Origin: Streptomyces sp. MMG1533
GTDB taxonomy: Bacteria > Actinomycetota > Actinomycetes > Streptomycetales > Streptomycetaceae
Length of the DNA stretch: 64,000 bases
Direction: 5' to 3'
Assembly: GCF_001279775.1 (NCBI RefSeq)
Contig: NZ_LGDG01000052.1
Coordinates: 62,001-126,000 of the forward strand
Both the position numbers and the translations under genes were made by a program. This document shows, one piece after another, positions 43,232 through 52,310 of this stretch. Position 1 is the first letter of the stretch. Every line of letters begins with the position of its first letter. Below the pieces are notes generated by a model. It worked only from the letters and a program-made list of their open reading frames with translations, was not told where the DNA came from and made no database searches.

Positions 43232-44161
43232 CTATTCGACGGGTGCGGCCAGTCGTTCCACCTCCTGCTCGGCCTCGCGCGCCTCCTGTTCGGCAGCGTC
43301 CAAGGCATCAGCAGCCGCCTGACGCCGGTCCTTGGCCTCCTGCTCCTGATCTGCGGTTCGCTGGAGTTCCTCGCGCGCCTGCTGCAGCTGCTGCTCGGCA
43401 GCGGCCACCTGCCGACGGGCCTGCTCGTGCTGGTCACGTGCCTGCTGCAGCACCGTGTCCGCCTCCGCCTGCGCTGCGCGCTGTTTCCCAAGACTCCGTG
43501 CGGCCGCCTTGGCCGTCCTCTTGGCCTGGGTGAGTTCCACCTGTCGGCGGCGCCGGGACTCGGCGAGTTCGTCCTTCGCCCGCGGTCGCGATGACGGAGG
43601 TGCCGCCGCGGGCCTGGGCGGCTTGCGGGCTGGACCGGCCGCCGGGGCGGTGCCGGACGGAAACGCCGACGGCGGGTCGAGGCCGGACTCCAGCCTGCCG
43701 GTGGCCCACTGGTCGGCCGCGTCCTGATCGGCGAGCACGGCGCGCAGGGTGGCTGCGACGTCCTGCTGGGCCGTGTCGGACAGCCGATGGCCGGCTTCGC
43801 CAGCCAGTCGGGCGGCCTGCAGGGTCAGGACGGAGACGATGCTGCGGCGCTGCTCGGACAGTCCCTTGATGCCGTCCGAGTCCAGAGTCCGATAGGCCTC
43901 GCGCAGCGCTCGCCCCAGCTCCAGGAAGCTCTTGCGCTCCTCGGGCTGGGCGCGCAGCAGCAGGTTCGCTGCCCAGGCCGCGAGGGTCGGGCGGCGGGCG
44001 GCATGGATCCGGCGGGCCTCGTCCACGAGGTCGGCCGCCCTGGCCTCGGCAGCCAGCTCTTCCCGGCGGGCGACGAAGTCGGAAGGCGGTGTGGTGTAGA
44101 GCTCGTCGAGAACTGTCTCCACGTCGTGCCCTGCGCCGCCCGTTCCACCCTTACGCTGCAT
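43232..44161 (-). CDS. Hypothetical protein with long C-terminal coiled coil
   Basis: The 309-residue protein has a helical N-terminal domain (DVETVLDELYTTPPSDFVAR, ARRPTLAAWAANLLLRAQPE, RSIVSVLTLQAARLAGEAGH), a Pro/Ala-rich linker (residues about 160-190) and a Gln/Ala/Glu-rich coiled coil to the end (about 195-305: QAEADTVLQQARDQHEQARR and similar). ATG 44161 follows GAGG. A structural or scaffold role is possible, but no family is recognised. It has its own 257-bp gap before the next gene downstream, without recognised features. Confidence 0.68.
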   Translation of the reverse strand: MQRKGGTGGAGHDVETVLDELYTTPPSDFVARREELAAEARAADLVDEARRIHAARRPTLAAWAANLLLRAQPEERKSFLELGRALREAYRTLDSDGIKGLSEQRRSIVSVLTLQAARLAGEAGHRLSDTAQQDVAATLRAVLADQDAADQWATGRLESGLDPPSAFPSGTAPAAGPARKPPRPAAAPPSSRPRAKDELAESRRRRQVELTQAKRTAKAAARSLGKQRAAQAEADTVLQQARDQHEQARRQVAAAEQQLQQAREELQRTADQEQEAKDRRQAAADALDAAEQEAREAEQEVERLAAPVE

Positions 44162-44335
44162 GATCCTCAGATTCCACCGAGCCGGACCGTCGCGCACCCC
44201 GGGGAGGAGAGGGGAACATGCGCCGGGGGAGTGTGGTGCCAGGAGGCCGTGGTGGTCAAGGGGACCTGTCGATATGCGGCAGCTGCGGCGAGGGGTGAGT
44301 CCACTGCCGGAACCTTCGCAGCCGGACGGCCCGGG

Positions 44336-45814
44336 TCAGTCGACGGGCCATGTGTGGACCGGGGCGTTGAGATGCATGTAGTCGCTGTACATCTGCGTCA
44401 TCCGCCGCAGGGCCTCGTGGCGGCTGGAACGGGTGGAGGCGGCCAGATGATGGAGCATCTCCTTCTGCCAGACTGCTCCGTTGCGGCCGGTGACGCACCG
44501 CTGCTCGATGATGCCGAGCAGCGGCTCGCGCCAGGCCGCGTCCATGCCGGAGTGCTCCAGCCCCTGGTGCGCCAGAGGCAGCAGACGCCGAAGGACCAGC
44601 TCGGGCACCGGCACCTCGCCCATGCCCGGCCAGTACAGTGACGCTTCGATACCGTGCCGCGCCGCCGTGTGCAGGTTCTCCTCGGCGGCCGAGAAGGACA
44701 TCCGCGACCACACCGGTCGTTCCTCGTCCACCAGGGCGCGGGTGAGGCCGTAGTAGAACGCGCCGTTGGCAAGGGTGTCGGCGACGGTCGGGCCGGCGGG
44801 CAGCACCCGGTTCTCCACTCGCACGTGCGGCAGATCGTGGGCGACCGCGTAGACAGGGCGGTTCCATCGGTAGATGGTCCCGTTGTGCAGGGTGAGCTCG
44901 CCCAGCTCGGGGATGTCGCCCTGGTCCAGCGTCTCCGCGGGCTCCTGTTCGTCGCAGACGGGCAGGAGCGCCGGGAAGTAGCGCAGGTTCTCCTCGAAAA
45001 GATCGAAGACGCTGTTGATCCACCGCTCCCCGAACCACACCCGGGGCCGCACGCCCTGCACCTTGATCTCCTGCGGCCGGGTGTCGGTTGCCTGCTCGAA
45101 CAGCGGGATACGGGTTTCGTGCCACAGTTCCCTGCCGAACAGAAAGGGCGCATTCGCCGCCAGCGCGACCTGGACCCCGGCGATCGCCTGCGCCGCGTTC
45201 CAGTAGTCGGGGAACTCCTCCGGGGAGACCTGGAGGTGGAACTGGGTGCTGGTGCACGCGGCCTCCGGGGTGATCGTGTCGGCGTAGATCCGCAGCCGGT
45301 CCACGCCGTCCACCTCGATCCGCAGGTCCTCGCCCCGCGCCGCGAAGACCTGGTCGTTGAGCAGTCGGTAGCGGGGGTTCTCCGAGAGCGCTGCCTCACC
45401 GATGTCCTTCTGCCGCAACGTAGGAAGGATTCCGATCATGATCAGGTGCGCGCCGACCGCCCTGGCGCGTTCTTCGGCGTGATTCAGCGCGGCGCGGATC
45501 TCGGACTCCCACGCATCGGGGCCGCCCTCTGTCAGACGACGGGGCGGAACATTGATCTCGAGGTTGAACCGGCCCAGCTCGGTGGACCAGGCGGGGTCCG
45601 CGATCGCCTCGAGCACATCGCTGTTCCGCATCGCCGGCTCAGCCCGGTCGTCGACCAGGTTCAGCTCGATCTCCAGCCCGACCTGCGGCCGCTCGGACTC
45701 GAACCGCGACTCGCGCAGCATCTGTGCGAACGCGTCGAGGCAATCCTGCATCTTGATCCGATACCGGCGGCGGTCCTCGCGAGTGAAGACCAGCGCCGGG
45801 ACGTCGCGTCCCAT
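44336..45814 (-). CDS. GCS2-type glutamate-cysteine ligase family protein
   Basis: The 492-residue protein belongs to the GCS2/carboxylate-amine ligase family: GLEIELNLVDDRAEP near residue 46, NLEINVPPRRL, STQFHLQVSPEEFPDYWNAA, and NGTIYRWNRPVYAVAHDLPH. The Glu and His/Asn residues would bind Mg-ATP and the amino acid substrates. Streptomyces make mycothiol and ergothioneine, not glutathione; EgtA is a shorter member, and this longer group has no assigned product. ATG 45814 has AGGAGG upstream. It may make a gamma-glutamyl compound. Confidence 0.82.
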   Translation of the reverse strand: MGRDVPALVFTREDRRRYRIKMQDCLDAFAQMLRESRFESERPQVGLEIELNLVDDRAEPAMRNSDVLEAIADPAWSTELGRFNLEINVPPRRLTEGGPDAWESEIRAALNHAEERARAVGAHLIMIGILPTLRQKDIGEAALSENPRYRLLNDQVFAARGEDLRIEVDGVDRLRIYADTITPEAACTSTQFHLQVSPEEFPDYWNAAQAIAGVQVALAANAPFLFGRELWHETRIPLFEQATDTRPQEIKVQGVRPRVWFGERWINSVFDLFEENLRYFPALLPVCDEQEPAETLDQGDIPELGELTLHNGTIYRWNRPVYAVAHDLPHVRVENRVLPAGPTVADTLANGAFYYGLTRALVDEERPVWSRMSFSAAEENLHTAARHGIEASLYWPGMGEVPVPELVLRRLLPLAHQGLEHSGMDAAWREPLLGIIEQRCVTGRNGAVWQKEMLHHLAASTRSSRHEALRRMTQMYSDYMHLNAPVHTWPVD

Positions 45815-46033
45815 CGGTCCTCCTGGGCGTCCCTCCTCGGGCACCGTTCCACTCCAGCGTCGCACCACGGGCCGACCCTGACCATGTGGGACGGGTGTCA
45901 CCCAGGGGCGTCGAAGCTGGTGCCCACGCGAGGCGCCATGGAAGTCCGCCGTCGGGATCCACGCGATCCGACGGTGGCCGGTCCATCCTCGAGCACACAC
46001 TTCACCGACCGCGCCGCGGCGGTCGACCGGGCG

Positions 46034-46288
46034 TCAGTGCCAGCCGAAACGCCGGTCCACCACCGCCGCGAACTCCTCCAGGGTCACCACGGCGTCCCCG
46101 TTCTGGTCAGCGGCATCGAACAGCGCGGAGGAGGCCTCGGTGTCTCCCAGTCCCCAGAACGGCAGAACCCCCGATGCGGCCAGAGACGGGCCCTTCGTCC
46201 GCAAGGCGATGATCACCTCTTCACGGCTCAGGGTCCCGTTGTGGTCGAGGTCGAGCGCGTCGAACAGCTCCCGGGCCTTGTCGCTCAT
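46034..46288 (-). CDS. Small EF-hand calcium-binding protein
   Basis: The 84-residue protein has two canonical 12-residue EF-hand loops, DLDHNGTLSREE and DQNGDAVVTLEE, each with the Asp/Asn ligands at positions 1, 3, 5 and Glu at 12. The linker between them is long (about 35 residues). Such small calcium sensors (CabA-CabD type) occur in Streptomyces. ATG 46288 follows GGGAAG. It lies downstream of a 24-bp tandem repeat and upstream of the GCS2 gene, 220 bp away. Confidence 0.88.
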   Translation of the reverse strand: MSDKARELFDALDLDHNGTLSREEVIIALRTKGPSLAASGVLPFWGLGDTEASSALFDAADQNGDAVVTLEEFAAVVDRRFGWH

Positions 46289-46393
46289 GTGTCTTCCCGT
46301 TCCCTTCACGGAGGGGCAGGTCGGTCCACTCCGCTCCCAGACGACAACGCCTCCGTCCCCGCCCAGGTTCCCCGCTCCGAGCACCTCATCCGC

Positions 46394-46465
46394 GGGATCG
46401 CATCGGTATCGCTGCGCGGCATCGCGTCGGTACCGCTGCACGGCATCGCATCGGTACCGTTGCGC
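46394..46465. repeat. Three 24-bp tandem repeats upstream of the EF-hand gene
   Basis: Three adjacent 24-bp units (46394-46417, 46418-46441, 46442-46465) share GGCATCGCATCGGTACCG with few changes. They translate on the plus strand to a repeated GIASVPLR. They lie about 105 bp upstream of the EF-hand start, in a 441-bp gap (46289-46729) that otherwise contains no recognised gene. Confidence 0.85.
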
Positions 46466-46729
46466 GGCCTGAGGCCGGGACGCGACGGCTCAAGACGGCC
46501 CCCAGGCTCATCCGCCATCAGAGCCGATCCATCCCATTGTGTCAGCCATTGTTGTAGCCGAACGGCGTCCCGGGCGCCGGGAGGACGAGCTGATCAGAGC
46601 TCCTGGCGAGCTGCGGCCGGTTTGGAGGGCGGGCAGCGCCCTGGCCGCTTGCAAGGCTGCGCGGGCCGCTGTGACCTGGCCACTGCGTGAGGCAGCAATG
46701 GCTGCGGCAGCACCACCCGTGCTGCGCGT

Positions 46730-47257
46730 TCAGGCTCCGATTCCACCCGCTCGTGAGCTGAGCGTAGGAGTACTTGAACCGAAGCCGAGTTCGTCGGGCA
46801 GCCACTCCGACCGGACGGGCTTGCGCACCATGAACACGTCCACCGGATCCTCGGTGTCGAGAGTGAACCCGTTCCGCTCGTACAGCCGTCTGGCCGGACT
46901 GCCCTGCAGCACGTTCAACCGGACAAGAACGTCGTCGCGGTCGCACCGCTCCAACAGTCCGCGCAGCACGCCCGAACCGATACCGCTGCCCTGCAGATGC
47001 GGGGCCAGGTAGAAGTGCTCCAGCCAGTGAGCGTCCTTGGCCGGTCGCAGCGCCACACAGCCGGCCAACGCGCCACTCACCTCTATCACCCAGGTGTACG
47101 ACGGATCGAACCCCTCGCGCAGCCGTTGCCGCACTCGCTGTTCGTCGTACCGCCCGAGTCGTTCCAGGTCCGCCCGTAGCACCACGGCACGCAACTCGGC
47201 GACTGCCTCGATGTCCGCCACCGACGCCGGCCGCATCTCCCAATCCACCTCCACCAT
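46730..47257 (-). CDS. GNAT-family acetyltransferase, probably leaderless
   Basis: The 175-residue protein has a GNAT fold: MRPASVADIEAVAELRAVVL, the acetyl-CoA loop motif LAPHLQGSGIGSGVLRGLLE, and NGFTLDTEDPVDVFMVRKPV at the C-terminus. ATG 47257 has no ribosome site but a TANNNT hexamer (TAGCGT) lies exactly 7 nt upstream, so the mRNA is likely leaderless. The substrate is unknown. Confidence 0.82.
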   Translation of the reverse strand: MVEVDWEMRPASVADIEAVAELRAVVLRADLERLGRYDEQRVRQRLREGFDPSYTWVIEVSGALAGCVALRPAKDAHWLEHFYLAPHLQGSGIGSGVLRGLLERCDRDDVLVRLNVLQGSPARRLYERNGFTLDTEDPVDVFMVRKPVRSEWLPDELGFGSSTPTLSSRAGGIGA

Positions 47258-47337
47258 GATCGCCACGCTACCGCGCAGGACTCGCACCTCCCCCGGGGCC
47301 TGCGCACTCGTGGAGTCGCGTGCATGTCGCCGGATTG

Positions 47338-47455
47338 TCAGAAGCCGATGTCGGGCTGTCGGTAGGTCGGCGGTCGGCGGACGCGGCCGGCTTGTTCGTA
47401 GGCGTAGGCATAGGCGTATGCGAGGCGGAGCAGGATCGGTTCGCTCCATGACATC
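47338..47455 (-). pseudogene. 3' remnant of an amidase gene with expanded AY repeat
   Basis: The minus strand encodes MSWSEPILLRLAYAYAYAYE and QAGRVRRPPTYRQPDIGF before the stop at 47338. The pattern EPxLLRLAYAYEQAT..RRPP is the usual C-terminus of amidase-signature enzymes, here with an expanded AYAYAYAY run made by hexanucleotide repeats (GCCTAY). Nothing else of the amidase remains. Confidence 0.55.
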
Positions 47456-47479
47456 GGCCGGACCACGCACAATGCGCGG

Positions 47480-47962
47480 ATGGACAACGACATCACTATT
47501 CGTCCGGCCGTCCCGCATGAACTCGACGTCGTCGCTGAGCTTCGATGGCAGTGGATCCTCGAAAGCGAAGACGTTCCCGTCACCGGGCATGAAGAGTTCG
47601 TGCAGCACTTCGTCACGTGGGCGAGGGAGAACACGTCATCACATCGCTGTATGGTCCTGGTCCGCGGTCAGGTGATCATCGGCATGGCCTGGCTTGCGGT
47701 CCTTGCGCGGGTGCCGAGCCCACGCGCCCTGCAGCGGGCCTCAGGCGATCTGCAGTGCGTATACGTCGTTCCCGGCGAACGAGACGGCGGCCTGGGCGGC
47801 CAACTCATCGACGCGGTCCTGGCCCGTGCCCGGGAACTCGGACTCGAACGGGTCACCGTGCACTCCAGTTCCCGCGCGATCCCGGCCTACTCCCGCCACG
47901 GTTTCGAAGCTTCTCCCCGTCTGCTTCACGCCCGCGTCGCCCGCATCACGTCCTATCCCTGA
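47480..47962 (+). CDS. GNAT-family acetyltransferase
   Basis: The 160-residue protein has ITIRPAVPHELDVVAELRWQ at the N-terminus, the acetyl-CoA-binding strand and loop LQCVYVVPGERDGGLGGQLI, and RVTVHSSSRAIPAYSRHGFE typical of the GNAT C-terminal half. ATG 47480 has no ribosome site; a CACAAT hexamer lies 6 nt upstream, so it may be leaderless. It is divergent from the GNAT gene at 46730 with the amidase remnant between. Confidence 0.85.
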   Translation: MDNDITIRPAVPHELDVVAELRWQWILESEDVPVTGHEEFVQHFVTWARENTSSHRCMVLVRGQVIIGMAWLAVLARVPSPRALQRASGDLQCVYVVPGERDGGLGGQLIDAVLARARELGLERVTVHSSSRAIPAYSRHGFEASPRLLHARVARITSYP

Positions 47963-48075
47963 TGGCCGGCGACCCGCTGTCCTGCCCCGATCTTTCCCGG
48001 GGGCGTGGCTTCACCATCACCATCACCACCGCCGCACCGCACCGCCCCACACCGCGACCGGCGGGAGCGGCACGA

Positions 48076-48984
48076 TCACTTCCAACCGTATGCGTACGCA
48101 GCGACCCAAGTGACGTCGAGCTGTGCGGTGCTGCCTGGAGCGGCCCCGGGTCCCTCCAGGGCGCTTTCGTTCTGCAGCACCCAGGACAATGGGTGATCCG
48201 GTACGTCGCGGGTGTCGTGCCCTGTCTGTCGGCCATCGACGAAGAACCGCACGTTGCCCGGCGTCCACTCCGTGGACACGGTGTGCCACTCGGTCCAGTC
48301 GTCACTGCCCGGGAAGTAGCCTTGCTCGCCGCCGCCGCACGGATGGTGAAAGGCAGTCAGCGAGCCGGTCCATTCGCCTTCTGGATGGTCCATCTCGCAG
48401 CCACCGCCGTAGTGCAGCCAGGCGGACTTGTATCCGGGTGCCAGTGTCGTCACCTTGATGCGTGCGCTGTACTTGCCGTACTTCATCTGCATGACCGCAC
48501 GAGGCACCAACGCCGCCGCATGCACGGGGCCTCCGTCGCCGGGTCGCCACATCCGTATGGACATCCGCCCGTCGCCGTCCGCCGCGGGACCGATGCTCAC
48601 GGTGTCCTCCGGATGGTAGACGCCGACCACGTCCCGGCCCCGGCTGTCGGCGGTGTCAGGCCAACCGGTCGGATATGCCCACCAGTTGTCGCGGTACTTC
48701 CCACTCAGGCCCCCGCAGTAAGCGGCGGATGTGTCGACGTAGTGATCGCAGTCGCTGAACGCGCCCAGCGGCACCCGGTCGCCGTTGAAGTCCTCCGCAA
48801 GGACCTGCCAGAAGGGTCCGCAGTCACCGCGGGGCAGATTCACGCCCGTGGTGTGGCAGGCGTCGGCCGAAGCGGGTGCCCCGTCGGCCCGGGGAAGCCC
48901 CAGGACTGTGGCCACGAGCATCAGGCCCACGGACATCAACAGAACTCGCCTGCTGTGATGGTGCGGCGCTGCGTGTGAACCCAT
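48076..48984 (-). CDS. Secreted GH16-like glycoside hydrolase
   Basis: The 302-residue protein has a twin-arginine-like or Sec signal (HSRRVLLMSVGLMLVATVLG) and a beta-sandwich with Glu197-x-Asp199-x-x-Glu202 (CEMDHPEGEW), the ExDxxE catalytic signature of GH16. Flanking features include MQMKYGKYSARIKVTTLAPG and a late WHTVSTEWTPGNVRFFVDG, as in GH16 enzymes. Six or more cysteines suggest disulfides. It may cut a beta-1,3- or mixed-linked glucan or galactan. ATG 48984 follows GGGAG. Confidence 0.85.
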   Translation of the reverse strand: MGSHAAPHHHSRRVLLMSVGLMLVATVLGLPRADGAPASADACHTTGVNLPRGDCGPFWQVLAEDFNGDRVPLGAFSDCDHYVDTSAAYCGGLSGKYRDNWWAYPTGWPDTADSRGRDVVGVYHPEDTVSIGPAADGDGRMSIRMWRPGDGGPVHAAALVPRAVMQMKYGKYSARIKVTTLAPGYKSAWLHYGGGCEMDHPEGEWTGSLTAFHHPCGGGEQGYFPGSDDWTEWHTVSTEWTPGNVRFFVDGRQTGHDTRDVPDHPLSWVLQNESALEGPGAAPGSTAQLDVTWVAAYAYGWK

Positions 48985-49305
48985 CCCAAGGCTCCCTCGA
49001 GGTTCAACTGCCGGCCTCGTCTGTGCTCCCCGCACATGGCCCGGGGAACGGACCGGAACCGCGCGGCGGACCTACTCCGCGAAGGAGCATCCTCGCGCGC
49101 GGACCGGTGCGACGCCATCCCCATAACGAGCCGTGAACCGGACGGCGATGCTCCGCCACCGTCGTCGGCCGCCGACCGGCGATGCGGAAGCCTGGGAGCT
49201 CTCACGCCGTAGGGATGGACGCGAACCTCTCGAAACGGTGCACGTCCTGCCGCGGATCAACGTGTCATGGATCAACGTGCCGTGGATCCACGAAGGAACC
49301 GCGCC

Positions 49306-49623
49306 TCAGAACTCGCGGTCGATGCCGGTCACGATCGCCGCGCCCAACGGAGCGTCCTCCTCGGCGAAGCCACTGTCCCGCAGGGCGCGGGAGACCAGGC
49401 GCACCGCTTCGGCCTCGGCCCCCGACTGATCACCGGCCTCGACCTCGACCCGGGCGGCGAACATGCCCTCCTCGTCCACCGTGAGCAGACTCAACTCCTC
49501 GCTCTCCCCGAGATCCGTGTTCTTGGGGTCCTGGGGCCGAAGCCTGCGCTCGATGTCCGAGCACACGCCGTCGGGCACTCCTCGGAGGAACGTGCCGGGG
49601 ACGGTGATGACGTACGTGGTCAC
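49306..49623 (-). CDS. Hypothetical 105-residue protein
   Basis: GTG 49623 follows AAGGAG at 6 nt and opens a frame starting TTYVITVPGTFLRGVPDGVC, continuing with an acidic beta/alpha region (EELSLLTVDEEGMFAARVEV) and ending TGIDREF. Composition and codon use look genuine. No family recognised. Confidence 0.65.
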   Translation of the reverse strand: MTTYVITVPGTFLRGVPDGVCSDIERRLRPQDPKNTDLGESEELSLLTVDEEGMFAARVEVEAGDQSGAEAEAVRLVSRALRDSGFAEEDAPLGAAIVTGIDREF

Positions 49624-50308
49624 TGGGACTCCTTTCGAAGGCTGCACTCGCCGGCAGGCCCTCCTGACTCTCGTGCACTCACAAGCGACTCGCCCTGGAT
49701 CCGCGTCTTCCCTCTCCGCGGCGGTGAATGCACGGAATCGAAACCGCCGCTGTGATGCGATCCGGCGCAGGTCGGGCCGGCTTCGGCCGAAGCGTGCAGC
49801 GATGGACGTCGGCGCGCAGTGGCTAAACGCGAGGACGGGCGCGAGACGAACTCCCGCAGGAGAAACCCGGTCAGGCGCCTCCCGGTAGCCGATACGTCTC
49901 AGTGGTGTTCCATGCCTCGGCCCGCGCCCTACTCCGGACCGTGGGGACGCGCCGTGACCGCCCCTGCCACTCAGAAAGCCGCCGGACGGCCCTCGTTATG
50001 GAGGGACGGCGCCTCCGCGCGACTTCGCCCGGGCCGGGACAACGACTGTCGTCGCGTCCCTGCGACCGGGCAGGGGGAGCCGGCAGCCTTCGGGGTTCGC
50101 GTGCCCACCGGCGGCCTCGACCGCCGCAGCAGAACCACAACCGGGCGACGGAATCCTGCGGCACTGCACGCCTGGGACCGGAGTGAAGACGGCGAACCCG
50201 TCAAAACCGGGACCGGCCATCACGTGAGCTGCCAGAATGGCCCGGCCGTGACCATAACGGGGGCGCGGTGGAGGGGGTTCGTGTGCCCGCAGAACATGGG
50301 ACTGAGCG
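49624..50308. other. 685-bp stretch without a recognised gene
   Basis: Open frames exist on both strands because of high GC, but none shows a known motif together with a plausible ribosome site. The 3' part must contain the promoter of the kinase gene at 50309. I found no repeat or strong hairpin here. Confidence 0.45.
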
Positions 50309-51937
50309 ATGAAGCCATTGCGGGCGGGTGACCCGTCGGCGCTGGGCGGGTTCCGGCTGATGGGTCGGCTGGGTTCCGGCGGAATGGGCCAGGTGTTCCT
50401 GGCCCGGGCCGAGGACGGGCGGGCCGTCGCCGTGAAGCTGATCCATCCGCATCTGGCGGAGGAGCCCGAGTTCCGCCGCCGCTTCCGCCGCGAGGTCGCT
50501 GCCGTACGACGAGTCTCGGGCGCCGGGACGGCGCCGGTGCTGGACTCCGACACGGAGGGCGAAACCCCTTGGTTCGCGACCGAGTTCGTGCCCGGCCCGC
50601 CCCTGCACCGGGTCGTGGACGAATGGTCCGGGCCCCTGCCGGCGGACTCGGTGTGGCACCTGGCCCGGGGCCTCGCCGCCACCCTGTCGGCGATCCACGG
50701 CCTCGGCGTTCTGCATCGGGACCTCAAACCCTCCAACGTACTCATCACCCTGGACGGCCCCCGGGTCATCGACTTCGGGATCGCGCGGGCCACCGACTCC
50801 AGCGTGGCCACCCGCACGGGCGCGATCATCGGATCGCCGGGGTTCATGTCGCCCGAGCAGGTGCGCGGAGAACACGTCGGAGAAAAGAGCGACGTCTTCG
50901 GCCTCGGCGCCGTCCTGGTCTACGCCGCCACCGGCCGCAGCCCGTTCGAGTGGAGCGACGACGACGCCCCGCACGTGGTGCTGATGCGGGTGATCAGCGA
51001 ACCGCCCCGGCTGGACGGCCTGGACGGCCCTCTGCGCGGCCTTGTCGAGCGCTGCCTTGACCGCGACCCTGCGAACCGGCCCTCGACGCAGGAGATCGAG
51101 GCCGAGACGACCCGCGTCCTCGGCCCTGGCGCCCCGGACGTCTGGCTGCCGCCGACGCTCACCGCCCGGCTGGGACAGGAAGCGGCGCGGCTACTCACCC
51201 TCGAAGGGCCGGTGCCCACCCAGGTGGACGGCGGCCCGGGCCTGCACCACGCGCCCACCGTCACCGGCGCCGGACCGCTCCGACCCCATGCGACCACCGT
51301 CCCGCAGCCAGTCGGGACACCACCTGCGCCGCGCCGTCCGGTGGCCAGGATGCAGCTGCTGGCCGGACTGGGCACCGCCCTGGCCGCGGTGCTGGCCGTG
51401 ACCCTCGCCCTGGTCCTGCGCGACGGCGCCGGTGACAAGGCCGACGCGGCCGCCGTGCCGCAGCTGTCGAGCACGGCCGCCGCCGACGACCGTTCGCCCA
51501 CGGACACACCCACTCCGTCCGAGGAAACCCGGCCGAGCACCTCGAAGACACCGACACCGACGCCGAAAGCGTCCTCGGCCGAGGCCCAGCAGTTCGACTT
51601 CGTCGGCACTTGGCGGGGCACCGTGAACCAGGGCGACGGGGCCAGCGTCTACGACGTCCGGATCCGCTACACCGGAGGGAAGGCCGGAGAGCGGGTCGCC
51701 GAGGTGGACTACCCGCAGCTCTCCTGCGGCGGGTATTGGACCCTGCGCCACCGCACGGCATATCGCGTGGACGCCCTCGAACACATCACCTACGGCACCG
51801 GGGGCTGCCTCGACGAGGTGGAGATCTCGCTGACCAGCCTGGACACCGACACTGTCCGCTACTCCTTCGACGACTCCGACGGGGGCCTCTTCAGTTCCTC
51901 CGACCTGGTGGGGGAGGGCGAGTTGAAACGTGAGTAG
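50309..51937 (+). CDS. Transmembrane Ser/Thr protein kinase with C-terminal beta-rich ectodomain
   Basis: The 542-residue protein has a Hanks-type kinase domain with GSGGMGQV (22-29), Lys43, HRDLKPSN (136-143), DFG (155-157) and SPEQ. A Pro-rich juxtamembrane stretch, one membrane helix (about 349-370), a Ser/Thr/Pro-rich spacer and an ectodomain of about 115 residues follow (FVGTWRGTVNQGDGASVYDV, then YPQLSCGGYW and GGCLDEVEISL). Two ectodomain cysteines could pair. The ectodomain looks like a small beta-barrel that may bind a ligand. There are no PASTA repeats. ATG 50309 has only a weak ribosome site. Confidence 0.9.
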   Translation: MKPLRAGDPSALGGFRLMGRLGSGGMGQVFLARAEDGRAVAVKLIHPHLAEEPEFRRRFRREVAAVRRVSGAGTAPVLDSDTEGETPWFATEFVPGPPLHRVVDEWSGPLPADSVWHLARGLAATLSAIHGLGVLHRDLKPSNVLITLDGPRVIDFGIARATDSSVATRTGAIIGSPGFMSPEQVRGEHVGEKSDVFGLGAVLVYAATGRSPFEWSDDDAPHVVLMRVISEPPRLDGLDGPLRGLVERCLDRDPANRPSTQEIEAETTRVLGPGAPDVWLPPTLTARLGQEAARLLTLEGPVPTQVDGGPGLHHAPTVTGAGPLRPHATTVPQPVGTPPAPRRPVARMQLLAGLGTALAAVLAVTLALVLRDGAGDKADAAAVPQLSSTAAADDRSPTDTPTPSEETRPSTSKTPTPTPKASSAEAQQFDFVGTWRGTVNQGDGASVYDVRIRYTGGKAGERVAEVDYPQLSCGGYWTLRHRTAYRVDALEHITYGTGGCLDEVEISLTSLDTDTVRYSFDDSDGGLFSSSDLVGEGELKRE

Positions 51938-52310
51938 GGCAGAGGGGACTGGACGGCGGCCGTCGGCGCACTGATCACGTCCGTATCGTGCGGGTTCGCC
52001 GAGCACCGCCGAGGGGCCCGCGTCCCGCACCAGGCAGTGACGGCGCCCTGGGGGACCGGATGTTGCTCGGGACGGTCTCGCAATCGTCGCCGACGTGACT
52101 GCGTCCGGTCCGACCACCGTGCGCGTCCGCCGCGATGCCTGCCCGGCGGCGATCGCGTGCGCGATGTCGGCGTCACGGATTCGGCGACGTGCGGGGCGGA
52201 AGAGCCTTCGGTGGTCCCGAATGACGGATTGGGGGCTGCGAGGGATGGGCAGTGAGCTTGACGGTGTGTGACATGAGCATGCCTACCTCACCCCCCACAG
52301 GAGGTCGACC
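51938..52310. other. 373-bp stretch without a recognised gene upstream of snapalysin
   Basis: No coding frame with a recognisable family or ribosome site is seen. The 3' part contains the AGGAGG ribosome site and presumably the promoter of the snapalysin gene. No divergent LysR activator gene is present, unlike the snpA/snpR arrangement. Confidence 0.45.

Noticed and set aside
46542..46729. Minus-strand open frame beyond the GNAT gene
   Set aside because: No ribosome site and no recognised family; the GNAT gene in the alternative frame explains the real coding part.
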